Assembly (NCBI GenBank): GCA_019746975.1
Contig: JAIERK010000013.1
Span: forward strand, 95,678 to 159,677
Source of the DNA: Candidatus Obscuribacterales bacterium
GTDB lineage: Bacteria; Cyanobacteriota; Vampirovibrionia; Obscuribacterales; Obscuribacteraceae
DNA length: 64,000 nucleotides
Direction of reading: 5' to 3'
Shown here: positions 17,393 to 27,340 of the stretch, piece by piece
Numbering within the stretch: the stretch's first letter is position 1
Layout of the letters: each line of letters begins with the position of its first letter
Program-made: the position numbers and the translations under genes
The notes under the pieces: generated by a model
Database searches by the model: none
The model's input: the letters and a program-made list of their open reading frames with translations, nothing else
Told to the model about the DNA's origin: nothing

Positions 17393-20300
17393 ATGCCACG
17401 CCCGTACGTTCCGCTACATTTACATACGGAGTACAGCCTTCTCGACGGCGCCACCAGAATCAAAGATCTGGTGAAGAAAGCCAAAGCAGAGAATATGCCG
17501 GCGGTAGCCATTACAGACCATGGTGTCATGTATGGTGCGGTCGAATTAAGTAAGGCTTGCCACGAAATTGGCGGGGTGAAGCCTATTTTAGGCTACGAAG
17601 CTTATATTATTGACGGCGATGTTACTGATAAAAAGACGAAGCAAGACCTTCACCATCTGACAATTATCGCCCGAAACAAAAAGGGCTATCAAAATTTGGT
17701 CAAGCTCGTATCTCGAGCACACTTGAAAGGCTACTACTATAAGCCTCGCATAAGCAAAGAGATGCTTGCTGAGTTTCATGAAGGGCTGGTCGTGCTCTCC
17801 GGCTGTCTAGGGGCGGAGCTTGCACAGCTTTTGCTCAGAGATAAGTACGACGAGGCGAAGGCCAGTGCTGCCTGGTACAAGGAAGTCCTGGGTGACGACT
17901 ACTATATCGAAATTCAAGATCACGGCTATTGGGAAGATAGAAAGGTCAATCGTCAGCTCGTTAAAATGTCTCGAGAGCTTGGTATCAAGCTCTGCGCTAC
18001 TAACGATTCGCATTTCACCAACAAGGGTGATGCTATCTCCCATGACTGCCTGCTCTGTATTCAGATGGGCAAAATGGTGACCGATTCCAACCGTATGAAG
18101 TTCTCCGGTTGGGAATACATCAAGAATGGCGATGAGATGTCTCATCTTTTTCGTGATCACCTTGATCTCGAGTTTATCGAAGAGTCGATCATTAGTACGC
18201 TCGAGATTGCGGATAAGGTCGAGCCGGTCAAGCTGGCCGGAGAGCCGCGTTTGCCGGTAGTCGATGTCCCGGTTGGACACACGGCGGAGAGCTATCTCAA
18301 CAAGCTTGTGTTCGATGGTATCAAGGAAAGGTGTCATGGAAGCGTCCCCGACGAGTATGCTTCGCGGGCGAATGTCGAACTCGAATGTATCGAGGGTAAA
18401 AAGTTTGCATCCTACTTTTTGATTGTTGCGGACTTCATCAAGTTTGCACGTGACAGGCAGATTCCGGTCGGTCCGGGACGTGGCTCGGCGGCAGGCAGTC
18501 TTGTTGCATACGCTCTGGGCATTACTAATATCGACCCAATCAAGTACAACTTGCTCTTCGAGAGGTTCCTCAATCCCGAAAGAGAGTCGATGCCCGATAT
18601 CGATACCGATTTTTGCATCGAGCGTCGCGACGAAATTATCAAGTATTGTTCAGAAAAGTATGGTGATGACAAGGTCTCGCAGATCATTACCTTTAACCGG
18701 ATGACCAGCAAGGCGGTGATCAAGGATGTCGCCAGGGTCTTGGAATACCCATTTGCCGAGTCGACGAAGTTGGCAAAGATGGTGCCAGTTGTCCGAGGAA
18801 AGCCAACTCCGCTAAAAGACATGCTTGTTGAGCATCCTGAGTTCAAGAAGACTTATCAGAGCAGCGACGAAGCCAAAGAGGTCATCGACCTTGCTCAGAA
18901 GCTCGAAGGTACCAACAAGACTTTCGGAATGCACGCTGCTGGCGTGGTCATCTCCGATGTGCCGCTTGAAGATCTCGTTCCTGTGCAGCGCAACAACGAC
19001 GGGACAGTTATAGCGCAATACTACATGGAAGACCTCGCCTATGTCGGCTTGGTGAAAATGGACTTCCTCGGTCTTCGCAATTTGACGATGATCGACAAGG
19101 CTGTTAAGAACATCAAGGTGACTTGTGGTATCACCATTGACCCTGATCTTATCCCGCTGGATGATGCGAAGACGTTTCAGACAATCAGCAATGGCGACCT
19201 CTCCGGGATTTTTCAGTTAGAGACTTCATCCGGTATGCGCCAGGTGGCTCGCGATATGAAGCCTTCCAACATGGAAGATATCTCGGCGCTGATCGCACTT
19301 TACCGACCAGGTCCGCTAGACAGCGGAATGATCGAGAAGTTTATCAACTGTAAGCACGGCAGGACGAAGATCACTTACGAGACGCCTGAGCTCGAGCCTA
19401 TTCTCAAAGACACGTACGGACAAATCGTGTATCAAGAGCAGGTCATGCAGATCGCTCAGCGTCTCGGTGGATATAGCCTTGGTCAAGCAGACCTCTTGCG
19501 ACGCGCCATGGGGAAGAAAAAGCCGGAGGAGATGGAGAATCACCGCGGCATCTTCATGAATGGTTGCGCAGTGAAAGGTATCAACAAGGACATTGCCGAC
19601 AAGCTGTTCGATACCATGGTTCAGTTTGCCGAGTACTGTTTCAACAAATCGCACAGCCAAGCCTATGCGATGCTCACCTATCAGACCGGATACCTGAAGA
19701 CTCATTATCCAGTGGAATACATGGCTGCCCTCATGTCTTCAGTCGCTGGAGAACAGGACAAAGTTCAAGGTTACATCGCGGAATGCCAGTCGATGGACAT
19801 CGACATTCTGCCGCCGGACGTCACAGTCTCTGGGGCAGAATTTACGCCAGATGGAAAAAATATTCGCTTCGGCTTATCCGGCGTAAAGAATGTCGGGGAA
19901 GCTGCTGTAGAGGAGATTGTTAAGAAGCGCACTGAAGGTGGTGCATATAAGAATCTGTACGACTTCATCGGTAGAATTGACCTGCGCGTGGTCAACAAAA
20001 GGACGCTGGAAGCGCTTATTAAATGCGGCGCTTGTCTGAGTCTTGGTGTGTCGCGAAAGCAAGCTCTCGAGAATCTCGAAAGTATTGTTGAAGTGTCGGT
20101 CCGCAGGCAGAACGCTGAAGCAACCGGTCAGATGAGTTTGTTTTCGTTCGGTGGCGCGGACGACGATAGTGGTGGCATCAAGTTAGACCAGACGCTGAAA
20201 GGCGATGGCTCCGAGTTCTCGGAGAATGAGATGCAGATTATGGAGCACGAATTGCTCGGCTTCTACGTAACGAGCCATCCGCTCAAGCGTGTAGCCAATC

Positions 20301-20851
20301 GACTCAAGTATCTGACGACTCACCCAATCAAAGAGTTGCGAGAACTGCCTGATGGTACCAATACTATCGTAGGTGGTTTGGCAAATAGCGTAGAGAAGCG
20401 ACTGACTAAACAGAACAAACTGCTCGGCATCATCCATATGGAGGATTTGACCTCCAAGTGTGAGGTAATTCTGTATAGCGATCTGCTCGAAAAGTTGGCT
20501 CCTGAAATATTGCAAGCGCAATCGCTGTTGCTCATTAAGGGCAAGGTCAAAAAGTTCGAGGACAACTTCAGCATTACGGCAACTTCGATTAGACGAATCG
20601 CTGACGCTTCTATGGTGGACATCGTCATGGGCAAGCAGCCATCATTTGCGGATATGCATAGACTGAAAGATGTTCTAAATGCGCACAAAGGCGAAGATCC
20701 TGTCCTTATTCACTTCAGATTAGGTAGACAGAGTAAAGTGATTTTAGTCGGCGCTCAGTTCTGGGTGAGCGCATCGCCAGAACTCATCACGGACCTGAAA
20801 GCCAATTTTGCTGATTCGCTAAGAGTATCGGCTAGTCGGGTTCGCGATTAG
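17393..20851 (+). CDS. dnaE: DNA polymerase III alpha subunit
   Basis: Replicative polymerase of about 1152 residues from ATG 17393 (GGAG upstream). The N-terminal PHP domain starts PYVPLHLHTEYSLLDGA. The palm carries VGPGRGSAAGSLVAYALG (about 359-376) and the catalytic acidic motif MPDIDTDF (aspartates near 401 and 403). The finger, tandem helix-hairpin-helix (about 810-880) and C-terminal OB-fold regions (about 960-1080) are present. Length is normal for the DnaE1 type, with no intein. The open frame extends 105 bases upstream, but the family N-terminus and the ribosome site fix the start. It converges with cydB. Confidence 0.97.
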   Translation: MPRPYVPLHLHTEYSLLDGATRIKDLVKKAKAENMPAVAITDHGVMYGAVELSKACHEIGGVKPILGYEAYIIDGDVTDKKTKQDLHHLTIIARNKKGYQNLVKLVSRAHLKGYYYKPRISKEMLAEFHEGLVVLSGCLGAELAQLLLRDKYDEAKASAAWYKEVLGDDYYIEIQDHGYWEDRKVNRQLVKMSRELGIKLCATNDSHFTNKGDAISHDCLLCIQMGKMVTDSNRMKFSGWEYIKNGDEMSHLFRDHLDLEFIEESIISTLEIADKVEPVKLAGEPRLPVVDVPVGHTAESYLNKLVFDGIKERCHGSVPDEYASRANVELECIEGKKFASYFLIVADFIKFARDRQIPVGPGRGSAAGSLVAYALGITNIDPIKYNLLFERFLNPERESMPDIDTDFCIERRDEIIKYCSEKYGDDKVSQIITFNRMTSKAVIKDVARVLEYPFAESTKLAKMVPVVRGKPTPLKDMLVEHPEFKKTYQSSDEAKEVIDLAQKLEGTNKTFGMHAAGVVISDVPLEDLVPVQRNNDGTVIAQYYMEDLAYVGLVKMDFLGLRNLTMIDKAVKNIKVTCGITIDPDLIPLDDAKTFQTISNGDLSGIFQLETSSGMRQVARDMKPSNMEDISALIALYRPGPLDSGMIEKFINCKHGRTKITYETPELEPILKDTYGQIVYQEQVMQIAQRLGGYSLGQADLLRRAMGKKKPEEMENHRGIFMNGCAVKGINKDIADKLFDTMVQFAEYCFNKSHSQAYAMLTYQTGYLKTHYPVEYMAALMSSVAGEQDKVQGYIAECQSMDIDILPPDVTVSGAEFTPDGKNIRFGLSGVKNVGEAAVEEIVKKRTEGGAYKNLYDFIGRIDLRVVNKRTLEALIKCGACLSLGVSRKQALENLESIVEVSVRRQNAEATGQMSLFSFGGADDDSGGIKLDQTLKGDGSEFSENEMQIMEHELLGFYVTSHPLKRVANRLKYLTTHPIKELRELPDGTNTIVGGLANSVEKRLTKQNKLLGIIHMEDLTSKCEVILYSDLLEKLAPEILQAQSLLLIKGKVKKFEDNFSITATSIRRIADASMVDIVMGKQPSFADMHRLKDVLNAHKGEDPVLIHFRLGRQSKVILVGAQFWVSASPELITDLKANFADSLRVSASRVRD

Positions 20852-20874
20852 AGCGCCTCAACAACCTACTTAGC

Positions 20875-21894
20875 TTACTTTTGGGATACCGTCTGTTCGC
20901 GCGTTTTAAAAATCCGGAGCAGGTAATAAAACGAAGGGAAAAGCAAGAGTGCACCAATTACCAGCGCTCCGATAACGAAATGCAGAGTGACTCGATTTGC
21001 GGCACCGCTTACGATGGTAATCTCGGGTCGAACAAGATATGGATACTGACCGATGGCCCAACCCCAGAGTACCATCGCTACCTGTCCGGCAGCGAAGTAG
21101 CGAGCGAACAGAAATTTTCTTCGAATCAAGCAAATGAGAGAACAATTTGCCAATACAAAAGTGGTGACGTGCAACGGAATTGCACGGGAAATGTCCGCCC
21201 AAATTCCAGGCGCTTCGGTGCGCGATAAGAAGAAAACGATCGCTGCCATAACTGCGCAGGCACCGGCCGAAAGCAGCGCCCGAATCCTGAAGTCATTTTG
21301 CACTTCTTGATCTTCAGTATCCGAAGTCAGGTAAACGGCTGCCAGATACGCAAACAGTGTAAGTGCGAACAGGCCGACGGCAATTGGAAATGGTTGCCAC
21401 CATGATGAGATGTAGACATCATAGAAGTTGGGGCCAGTCGTCCTTAAATCCCCGTTTGAGATGGCACCGATTATGATACCAAGCATCACGGGTGTTAATG
21501 TACTCGAAATTGCGAAGACTCGTCCCCAAAGCCGTTGAACTTCATCTTTCCGACTGTCGTATGTTCTAAACGTAAATGCCGAGCCTCGCAGCACGATACC
21601 AAACAGCAGAAGAGTCAGTGGAATATGCAGCGCGATAGACACCGCTGCAAACGCAGGCGGAAAGCAGCTGAACAAGATAACAACGACAAGTATCAGCCAG
21701 ACATGGTTGGCTTCCCAGATCGGTCCGATTGCATTGGCTATTGTTTCACGTTGCTTTGCCGCTCTCGGTCCAAATGCTAGTAGATCCCACACGCCGCCAC
21801 CATAATCGGCACCAGCCATGACGGCGTAAAAAGTCAATGCCATAATCATTGCTAGCCCGAGGATTATCTCGGGAGTGAACTCAAGAATGGGCAT
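20875..21894 (-). CDS. cydB: Cytochrome bd oxidase subunit II
   Basis: Membrane protein of about 339 residues, the second subunit of the quinol oxidase that reduces O2 to water with high affinity. It starts at ATG 21894 (MPILEFTPEIILG), overlapping the end of cydA by 14 bases, the usual translational coupling. The family motifs FYAVMAGADYGGGVWDLLA and PIWEANHVWLI are present, with about 8-9 membrane segments. It lies downstream of cydA on the minus strand and ends 23 bases from the dnaE stop. Confidence 0.96.
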   Translation of the reverse strand: MPILEFTPEIILGLAMIMALTFYAVMAGADYGGGVWDLLAFGPRAAKQRETIANAIGPIWEANHVWLILVVVILFSCFPPAFAAVSIALHIPLTLLLFGIVLRGSAFTFRTYDSRKDEVQRLWGRVFAISSTLTPVMLGIIIGAISNGDLRTTGPNFYDVYISSWWQPFPIAVGLFALTLFAYLAAVYLTSDTEDQEVQNDFRIRALLSAGACAVMAAIVFFLSRTEAPGIWADISRAIPLHVTTFVLANCSLICLIRRKFLFARYFAAGQVAMVLWGWAIGQYPYLVRPEITIVSGAANRVTLHFVIGALVIGALLLFPSFYYLLRIFKTREQTVSQK

Positions 21895-23203
21895 CGCTCT
21901 GCTCCGTAATAATCGGGCTCTTCGCAATTTGTCTGTAAATGAGCCAGGCAACGATTGCACCGAGAAATAAGTAAAGCAGTGAGAACATTGTGAAGGAAAC
22001 AGCTAATCCTGTCATTGGAGTCACAGCATCTTTGGTGTACATGATGGCGTGCACCACCCATGGTTGCCGACCAATCTCCGTCACCATCCAGCCAGTCTCA
22101 ATTGCCAGAAATCCGAGTGGTGCGGTCCAGATTAGCGTACGTAAAAAGAGCGGCGAATCTGGCAGTTTTCTCGTTTTTGCAAATACTGCTCCTGCCCAAA
22201 TCGATACCAGCATCATGATGGTGCCACATGCCACCATGACCTGAAAACAGTAATGCACCACCGCTACAGGTGGCCAATGTTCTTTGGGAAACTCTTTAAG
22301 ACCGTTCACGATTGCGTTTGGATTGTGGTAAGCGAGGATGCTCAGCCCATAGGGAATTTCTATGGCACCAATTACCTTTCCTTGTTCGTCGTCGGGTATT
22401 CCACCGAGGAGCAGTGGAGCGCCGGATCTCGTCTCGTAGTGCGCTTCCATGGCGGCAAGTTTGACCGGCTGCAGATGGGCTACCATTTGCGCGAGCACGT
22501 CGCCGCTGACCGGTTGGATAATCGACATGATGCTTCCAGTTGTCAAAGCGATAGCAAGCGCTCGACGATGAAACACATTTGCTTTGTCTTTCAAAAGCAT
22601 GAATGCGTGGATTCCTGCCATGAGAAATGCTGTGGCGGCGTAGCATGCGATGAGCATGTGCACAGCCTCAGGAATGCCGGCCGGATTCAACATGGCCGCG
22701 AGGGGATCGATGTCGGTCGGCTTCCCATCAACAAGTCTGAATCCTGTTGGTGTGTTCATCCAGCCATTGGCCAATACTACGAACAGACCTGACAGCGCAC
22801 CGCTGACAGCGACTACTATTCCTGCTGTCAGGTGGGCTAGTTTCGGCACGAGCTTCCATCCATACAAATAGATTCCGAGGAATATTGCTTCCGTGAAGAA
22901 AGCAAAGCCCTCCAGTGCGAACGGCAGCCCGATGATTTCGCCGGCCCACTTCATGAAGCCCGGCCAGAGTAAGCCAAGTTCGAACGACAATACCGTTCCT
23001 GAGACAGCGCCGACTGCAAAGAGAATCGCAGCGCCTTTCGACCATCTCTTGGCTAGCTCGTGATAGACATCGTCGCCAGTCTTGATCCAGAGCCATTCGG
23101 CAACGCACATGAGGAACGGAAGCGCAATTCCGATTGCTGCGAAGACTATATGGAAGGCAAGTGACATGCCCATTTGCCAACGAGCCATCACTAGATCGAT
23201 CAT
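21881..23203 (-). CDS. cydA: Cytochrome bd oxidase subunit I, short-Q-loop type
   Basis: Haem-bearing subunit of 440 residues. H18 (LAFHIVFAAIGI), the later His in AVHMLIACYAATAF and the Met in GWMVTEIGRQPW match the haem b595, b558 and d ligands. The quinol-loop motif AMEAHYETRSGAPLLLGG is followed by only a short insert, so this is the short-Q-loop form (CIO-like), well under the roughly 520 residues of E. coli CydA. AGAGGA precedes ATG 23203. It points to micro-aerobic respiration. No cydC/cydD or cydX was seen nearby. Confidence 0.96.
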   Translation of the reverse strand: MIDLVMARWQMGMSLAFHIVFAAIGIALPFLMCVAEWLWIKTGDDVYHELAKRWSKGAAILFAVGAVSGTVLSFELGLLWPGFMKWAGEIIGLPFALEGFAFFTEAIFLGIYLYGWKLVPKLAHLTAGIVVAVSGALSGLFVVLANGWMNTPTGFRLVDGKPTDIDPLAAMLNPAGIPEAVHMLIACYAATAFLMAGIHAFMLLKDKANVFHRRALAIALTTGSIMSIIQPVSGDVLAQMVAHLQPVKLAAMEAHYETRSGAPLLLGGIPDDEQGKVIGAIEIPYGLSILAYHNPNAIVNGLKEFPKEHWPPVAVVHYCFQVMVACGTIMMLVSIWAGAVFAKTRKLPDSPLFLRTLIWTAPLGFLAIETGWMVTEIGRQPWVVHAIMYTKDAVTPMTGLAVSFTMFSLLYLFLGAIVAWLIYRQIAKSPIITEQSDAHS

Positions 23204-24080
23204 CGGCCTATCCTCTGTTTTCCATAATCATAGTCCTTTCTCCTGGGAAGGTTGCGCGATTTAACCCTGCCACAATCTTTCTTTAAATGATTGGATAAAC
23301 TTCGCGAGTCTAACTCTACGGTGAGTGATGAACAAGAGAAACCTAACACTCGAGACTGGCTTGTCATGCAATATTCGCCGTCCGAATTCGCTCGAAGGGG
23401 CGCACACTCTTGGTGAGGAAGTTTCATACCATCCTCAACTTCCCAGCTCCCTGGAAAGCAAACCTCTGGAGGAGCCGAATTGGAAGAGCGAGACCGCTGT
23501 CGCCCCGGTGACTCCCGCGCTCATCGATTAGCATCGCCGCGCGGCTTAAGAAGCGCATTTCCAGCTCCTGAGCTCTCAGTTCGGGCAGACCCCGCTCTTG
23601 GAGGAGTTGCTTATCCGAAGGTGCGAATATGCTCCTCCTATCCAGCGAAGCGCGGCTGTTCAAGAGCATCTCCGTGGACCAAACAAATTGGCTCGTTGGC
23701 TGCCGGGCCCAGACAATGGTTACTGCTTCATAAATCCTCTGCCGCTGCGGACTCCGAAGGGAACATCTGGTGACATTTGTGGTCTTCTGGTTTGTTGTCG
23801 GAAAAAAATTCTGTAAATTTTTCGGTTAAGCGGCACGCAAAACTTGCAGCGTGTACGATTTCTTGTAGAATACATTCTTCCGATATTGGAGTATCAACAA
23901 AGGAGGTTTCAGCTAGACACAACAACGCCCAACTCCCAGCCGGCATACGTCCGATGGTGTTAAGTAAGCGTTTCGTGTACCCCACAAAGCGAAGTCAGCA
24001 TCTAGCTTTCGACGCTTTGCATACACAGGAATCACCAACAATCCCGCTCGTTTAGCAGCGATGCGGAAAGGGGGAAAGAA
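23204..24080. other. Long intergenic region between cydA and speD
   Basis: 877 bases with no convincing gene. Several short frames exist on both strands, including an 81-residue one at 23669-23424 on the minus strand, but none has a recognisable family. A candidate speD promoter lies at 23844-23871. About 25 bases after it is AAAGGAGGT (near 23901), a perfect ribosome-binding sequence with no usual start codon at the right distance. The roughly 200-base speD leader may be structured. Confidence 0.4.
23844..23871 (+). promoter_or_regulatory. Candidate sigma-70-type promoter for speD
   Basis: TTGCAG (23844-23849), a 16-base spacer and TAGAAT (23866-23871), giving a leader of about 200 bases before speD. 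Confidence 0.5.
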
Positions 24081-24509
24081 ATGTTCGGACCACATCTCAT
24101 TCTAGAAGCTTATGGTTGCCCGAAAGACAAATTGGCAGACATGAACTCTATCAGTAAGATGCTTGATGCTTATCCGCCTCAACTCGAAATGACTAAGATC
24201 ATGCCTCCATACGTCTTTACGTATCACGGCACAGTTGAAGATGACTGGGGAGTTAGTGGAGTGGTTCTCATAGCTGAGTCTCACATCTCCATACACACGT
24301 TTCCAGACAAAGGCTTTGCGACACTCGATATCTTTTCTTGCAAGGATTTCGAGATCGAGAAAGCAATCCAGTTCTTTTGCGATCACTTCCAGCCCGAGAG
24401 CTTCGACAAAGAAGTCTTTATGAGAGGCCGGGAGTTTCCGAAGAGTGCTGGTCGCGCTCGCGCCATCGTTGAAGGCGAGAGAGCACGGCTTTCGGCAGTA
24501 GCCAGCTAA
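24081..24509 (+). CDS. speD: S-adenosylmethionine decarboxylase proenzyme
   Basis: Protein of 142 residues that makes decarboxylated SAM, the aminopropyl donor for spermidine. The proenzyme cleaves itself between E66 and S67 in LIAESHISIHTFP, and the new Ser end becomes the pyruvoyl group. C87 (DIFSC) and F79-T81 of the active site are present. Length fits the short bacterial class 1B type. GGGGGAAAG precedes ATG 24081. A strong terminator follows, so this is a single-gene unit. patA, about 3 kb away, also acts on polyamines. Confidence 0.95.
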   Translation: MFGPHLILEAYGCPKDKLADMNSISKMLDAYPPQLEMTKIMPPYVFTYHGTVEDDWGVSGVVLIAESHISIHTFPDKGFATLDIFSCKDFEIEKAIQFFCDHFQPESFDKEVFMRGREFPKSAGRARAIVEGERARLSAVAS

Positions 24510-24520
24510 TCAGCAAAACA

Positions 24521-24558
24521 AACAAGAGGCAGCTCAGTGAGTTGCCTCTTGTTTTTGC
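24521..24558 (+). terminator. Intrinsic terminator after speD
   Basis: CAAGAGGCAGCTC (24523-24535) pairs with GAGTTGCCTCTTG (24539-24551) with one G-T pair and a 3-base loop. AA/TT extend the stem and TTTTT follows. Confidence 0.9.
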
Positions 24559-24797
24559 TTGACGTTCAGTTCTTGTCAGACAAATATCCTTGCCTTGACA
24601 CCATTGGCGGTGTTGGCGAGTAGCCTTCGTTCGTGGTGTCATATATGGTGGCACGCGGTTCTGCTCGGGTACTCGAAGTACAAATGCAGAACTAGGAACT
24701 GTGCACTTGATTTTGGAGCTACGGGCTTCCTTCATCGAGTATCTACTTAGACGGGATGGCGGCTGAGCCCATCGCTAACAATGATGGGCCTTACCGT

Positions 24798-25724
24798 TCA
24801 GCTCATCAACAGTTTCACATAGCTCTCGCCGTCGACATTGCCACCGCTCATGATCAAGAGCGGCTTCTTGCCGAAGAAGCGTTGTTTATCCGACAGCACT
24901 GCTCCTAGCGACAGTGCTCCTGTTGGTTCAACCTTCATGTTTGCCTGGAAGAACAGTAGCTGAAGCCCTCGGACGATATTTTCCTCGCTGACTTCGATGA
25001 TATCGGAAAGTCCGTTTTTCAGAATTTCCCAGTTGTGCTGCCCGACTGAGAGAGTCCGTGCGCCATCGGCGATGGTGGCAGGTTCTGCATTGTTGACGAT
25101 GATGGTACCATCTCTGAAACTACGGGCGGCATCATTACCGAGCAGAGGCTCGGCACCGATAACATCGACTGCCAGTCCTAATCTTCGAAAACCGGATATT
25201 AGACCCGAACTCAGTCCACCGCCGCCAATCGGCACGACAACTGTATCGAACCTATCTTTGTACTGATACAGCTCATCGGCGAGTGAGGAGTTCCCTTCTA
25301 TCACGCGCGGATCATCATATGGACTGACGTTCTCGACGCTGCTACCGAGTTCGGCAATAACCTCGTCCAGCCATTCTCCACGACTCTTCACGGAGACGTC
25401 CACAAGACGAGCGTCTGCGCCGAAGCTTCGGACTGCATCCACCTTCGCTTTCGTCGACTGAGCTGGCATAATCACCGTGCACTTCTTCCTGGTGAGCCGG
25501 CAAGCATATGCCAGGGCCTGTCCGAAGTTGCCGGAGCTGGCCGTCACCAGATGGGGGGCAGGTGAGTTGGTCGCCACATTGTAAGCCGCGCGAAACTTGA
25601 AACTTCCAGTATGCTGGAACGCCTCCGATGCTATATGCACGTTCAACCCAAGCTCATTGTTGAGCTTGACTGACTCCACAACAAGTGTGGGTCTTAGAGC
25701 GCCATTACATTTGCTTTGGAGCAT
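24798..25724 (-). CDS. PLP-dependent threonine/serine dehydratase-like protein
   Basis: Protein of 308 residues of fold-type II PLP enzymes, close in layout to threonine ammonia-lyase or serine racemase. The PLP lysine is in TGSFKFRAAYN (about residue 43). SSGNFGQALA holds the substrate loop and GGGGLSSG (about 170) the phosphate-binding loop. The C-terminal regulatory domain of biosynthetic IlvA is missing, so a catabolic or racemase-type enzyme is more likely. ATG 25724 overlaps the stop of the upstream Lys-rich protein gene by 20 bases, suggesting coupled translation. Substrate specificity is not decided. Confidence 0.85.
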   Translation of the reverse strand: MLQSKCNGALRPTLVVESVKLNNELGLNVHIASEAFQHTGSFKFRAAYNVATNSPAPHLVTASSGNFGQALAYACRLTRKKCTVIMPAQSTKAKVDAVRSFGADARLVDVSVKSRGEWLDEVIAELGSSVENVSPYDDPRVIEGNSSLADELYQYKDRFDTVVVPIGGGGLSSGLISGFRRLGLAVDVIGAEPLLGNDAARSFRDGTIIVNNAEPATIADGARTLSVGQHNWEILKNGLSDIIEVSEENIVRGLQLLFFQANMKVEPTGALSLGAVLSDKQRFFGKKPLLIMSGGNVDGESYVKLLMS

Positions 25725-27084
25725 CCTTTGTCGCGGTTTGAGGCGATGGGGACTTCTTCTTGTTCAAAAAGTTGAACTTCGAAAAGCTGTCTTTCATTGC
25801 GGACATTCCACCGCTGAACTTCGTGCCGGCTTTGTTTTTTTTCTCCGGCTTCGAAGCGACCGCGGTGGATTTTGTTGCGGCTGGCTTGCTGCCTGCAGCG
25901 ACAGCACCATCAATTTCCTTATCGCCGAGCTTGAATGCCGTAGACGGTTGCATGTCGGACGGAACTCCGCTTTCACCGATGCTGGTCAGATCGTCTAAGT
26001 CTTCAACCTTTGCGACGGAAGGCGCCGTGGTTGCAGGTGGCACCGACTTCCGTGCTTTGTCCACATTCTTAGTTGCAATCACGCCGTTGGTTTTTGCAGG
26101 CTTATTGCCTTTCTTGAAACTGGGCATTTGAGGTTTGAATTTCGCAAGTTTCAAACCACCCAGCTTGCCCTTCTTCTCCGCGGATTTCTTCTCCGGAGCG
26201 CTGGCGACCTTGGAGGCCTCGGCCGTTTGATCTTCCGGAGCGACCTTTTCAGCAACTACTCCGATGTTTTCGGCGTCTTTCTTCGTTTTCTTTTCCTTGG
26301 CGATTTCGGCTAGCACGCCTTCATCCGGGTTGTTGGCGCCTTCGAGAAAACCACTTGGTGGACGAATTTCCTTCTCCGATTTCTTCGCAAGCTTTCCGAA
26401 CGGATTGAGCTTTGAGAGCTTGGACTTTCTTGCGCCTTTCGTCGGGAGATAGGCAGTCTGCATGCCGGTGCTCTTCGTGGCATCCATCTTTAGAAGCTCT
26501 TTGGCTCTGGCTCCGCCATCGTCATTGTGAACAATGGCTTTCTGCGCATCTTTCGCATACATCTCATCGATAGTCGCCGATCGAGCCGGCGATTGCTTCG
26601 GCTTGTTGGCGACCTTGTTGCCGACGTTGTCCGTCGAGTCTTTGATTTTGTCGCCGGTCGACTTGATGCCGCTACCGATAACCGTGGCGCTCTTCTTTGC
26701 CATGCCGCCGGACGCCTTGGCGCCGCTAGCAATCTGGCCGCCGAGCTTTTTGCTTCCCTTGGCAACGCCTGCGCCGGCTGCTTTGAACGGAGCTGCCATT
26801 CCGGCTACTTTTCCAAGAATCCCGGTCTTTTTATTAGCAGCTGCTCTCGGATCTTCTGATAAATTGCCCATAGGCATGGTGACGTATGTGGTCGGTTGCT
26901 CAACTTCGTCAGCTACAGGAATGGTGAGCTTTTCTTTCTCTAACTTCTTTTTCTGAGCTTGCGACTGTGGCGCTTTGATATGCGCATAGGGATCGAGCAC
27001 GGAGCCTGCATAGGCGCTGCCGGTGCTGCTGGCGGCTATAAGGAGCGCCAGTGAAATCGGTAAATACCGTCTGGTAGCGATCAT
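25705..27084 (-). CDS. Exported Lys/Ala-rich protein of unknown function
   Basis: Protein of about 459 residues with a clear signal peptide (RRYLPISLALLIAASSTGSAYA). ATG 27084 is preceded by GAGGGG 7 bases upstream; a TTG lies one codon earlier. The mature part is low-complexity, very rich in Lys, Ala, Ser and Gly and basic, with clusters such as KKLEKEK, SKLNPFGKLAKKSEKE and LNKKKSPSP. A Gly/Ala stretch (about 95-145) resembles phage-tail or glycine-zipper-like sequence. No family is recognised. It overlaps the PLP enzyme gene downstream, an unexpected partner. Confidence 0.7.
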   Translation of the reverse strand: MIATRRYLPISLALLIAASSTGSAYAGSVLDPYAHIKAPQSQAQKKKLEKEKLTIPVADEVEQPTTYVTMPMGNLSEDPRAAANKKTGILGKVAGMAAPFKAAGAGVAKGSKKLGGQIASGAKASGGMAKKSATVIGSGIKSTGDKIKDSTDNVGNKVANKPKQSPARSATIDEMYAKDAQKAIVHNDDGGARAKELLKMDATKSTGMQTAYLPTKGARKSKLSKLNPFGKLAKKSEKEIRPPSGFLEGANNPDEGVLAEIAKEKKTKKDAENIGVVAEKVAPEDQTAEASKVASAPEKKSAEKKGKLGGLKLAKFKPQMPSFKKGNKPAKTNGVIATKNVDKARKSVPPATTAPSVAKVEDLDDLTSIGESGVPSDMQPSTAFKLGDKEIDGAVAAGSKPAATKSTAVASKPEKKNKAGTKFSGGMSAMKDSFSKFNFLNKKKSPSPQTATKDAPKQM

Positions 27085-27340
27085 CAATATCCCCTCGGTC
27101 CTGATGGTAAAAGGTTCTGTTCTTTATATCACATGAAACTAGGCTTGCCATGTGCTCGCTAAGAGTTGCAAACTGGCTGCGGCCTGAAATACCAAGGGGT
27201 AAGACACTTCTTTAGAGAGAATCACAAGATCCCATTGAATGTTTATAATCTGTGTTTGGTTCCGGGTATATCGAACATGGGACTGCCTCAATTCTTTTGA
27301 TGATGGCTCCTGTGGCAGAAAGGATGGCAACAAACATATT

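Noticed and set aside
23424..23669. 81-codon minus-strand frame in the cydA-speD gap
   Set aside because: Reasonable amino-acid composition, but the ribosome site overlaps the start, no family is recognised, and other frames there look equally plausible.
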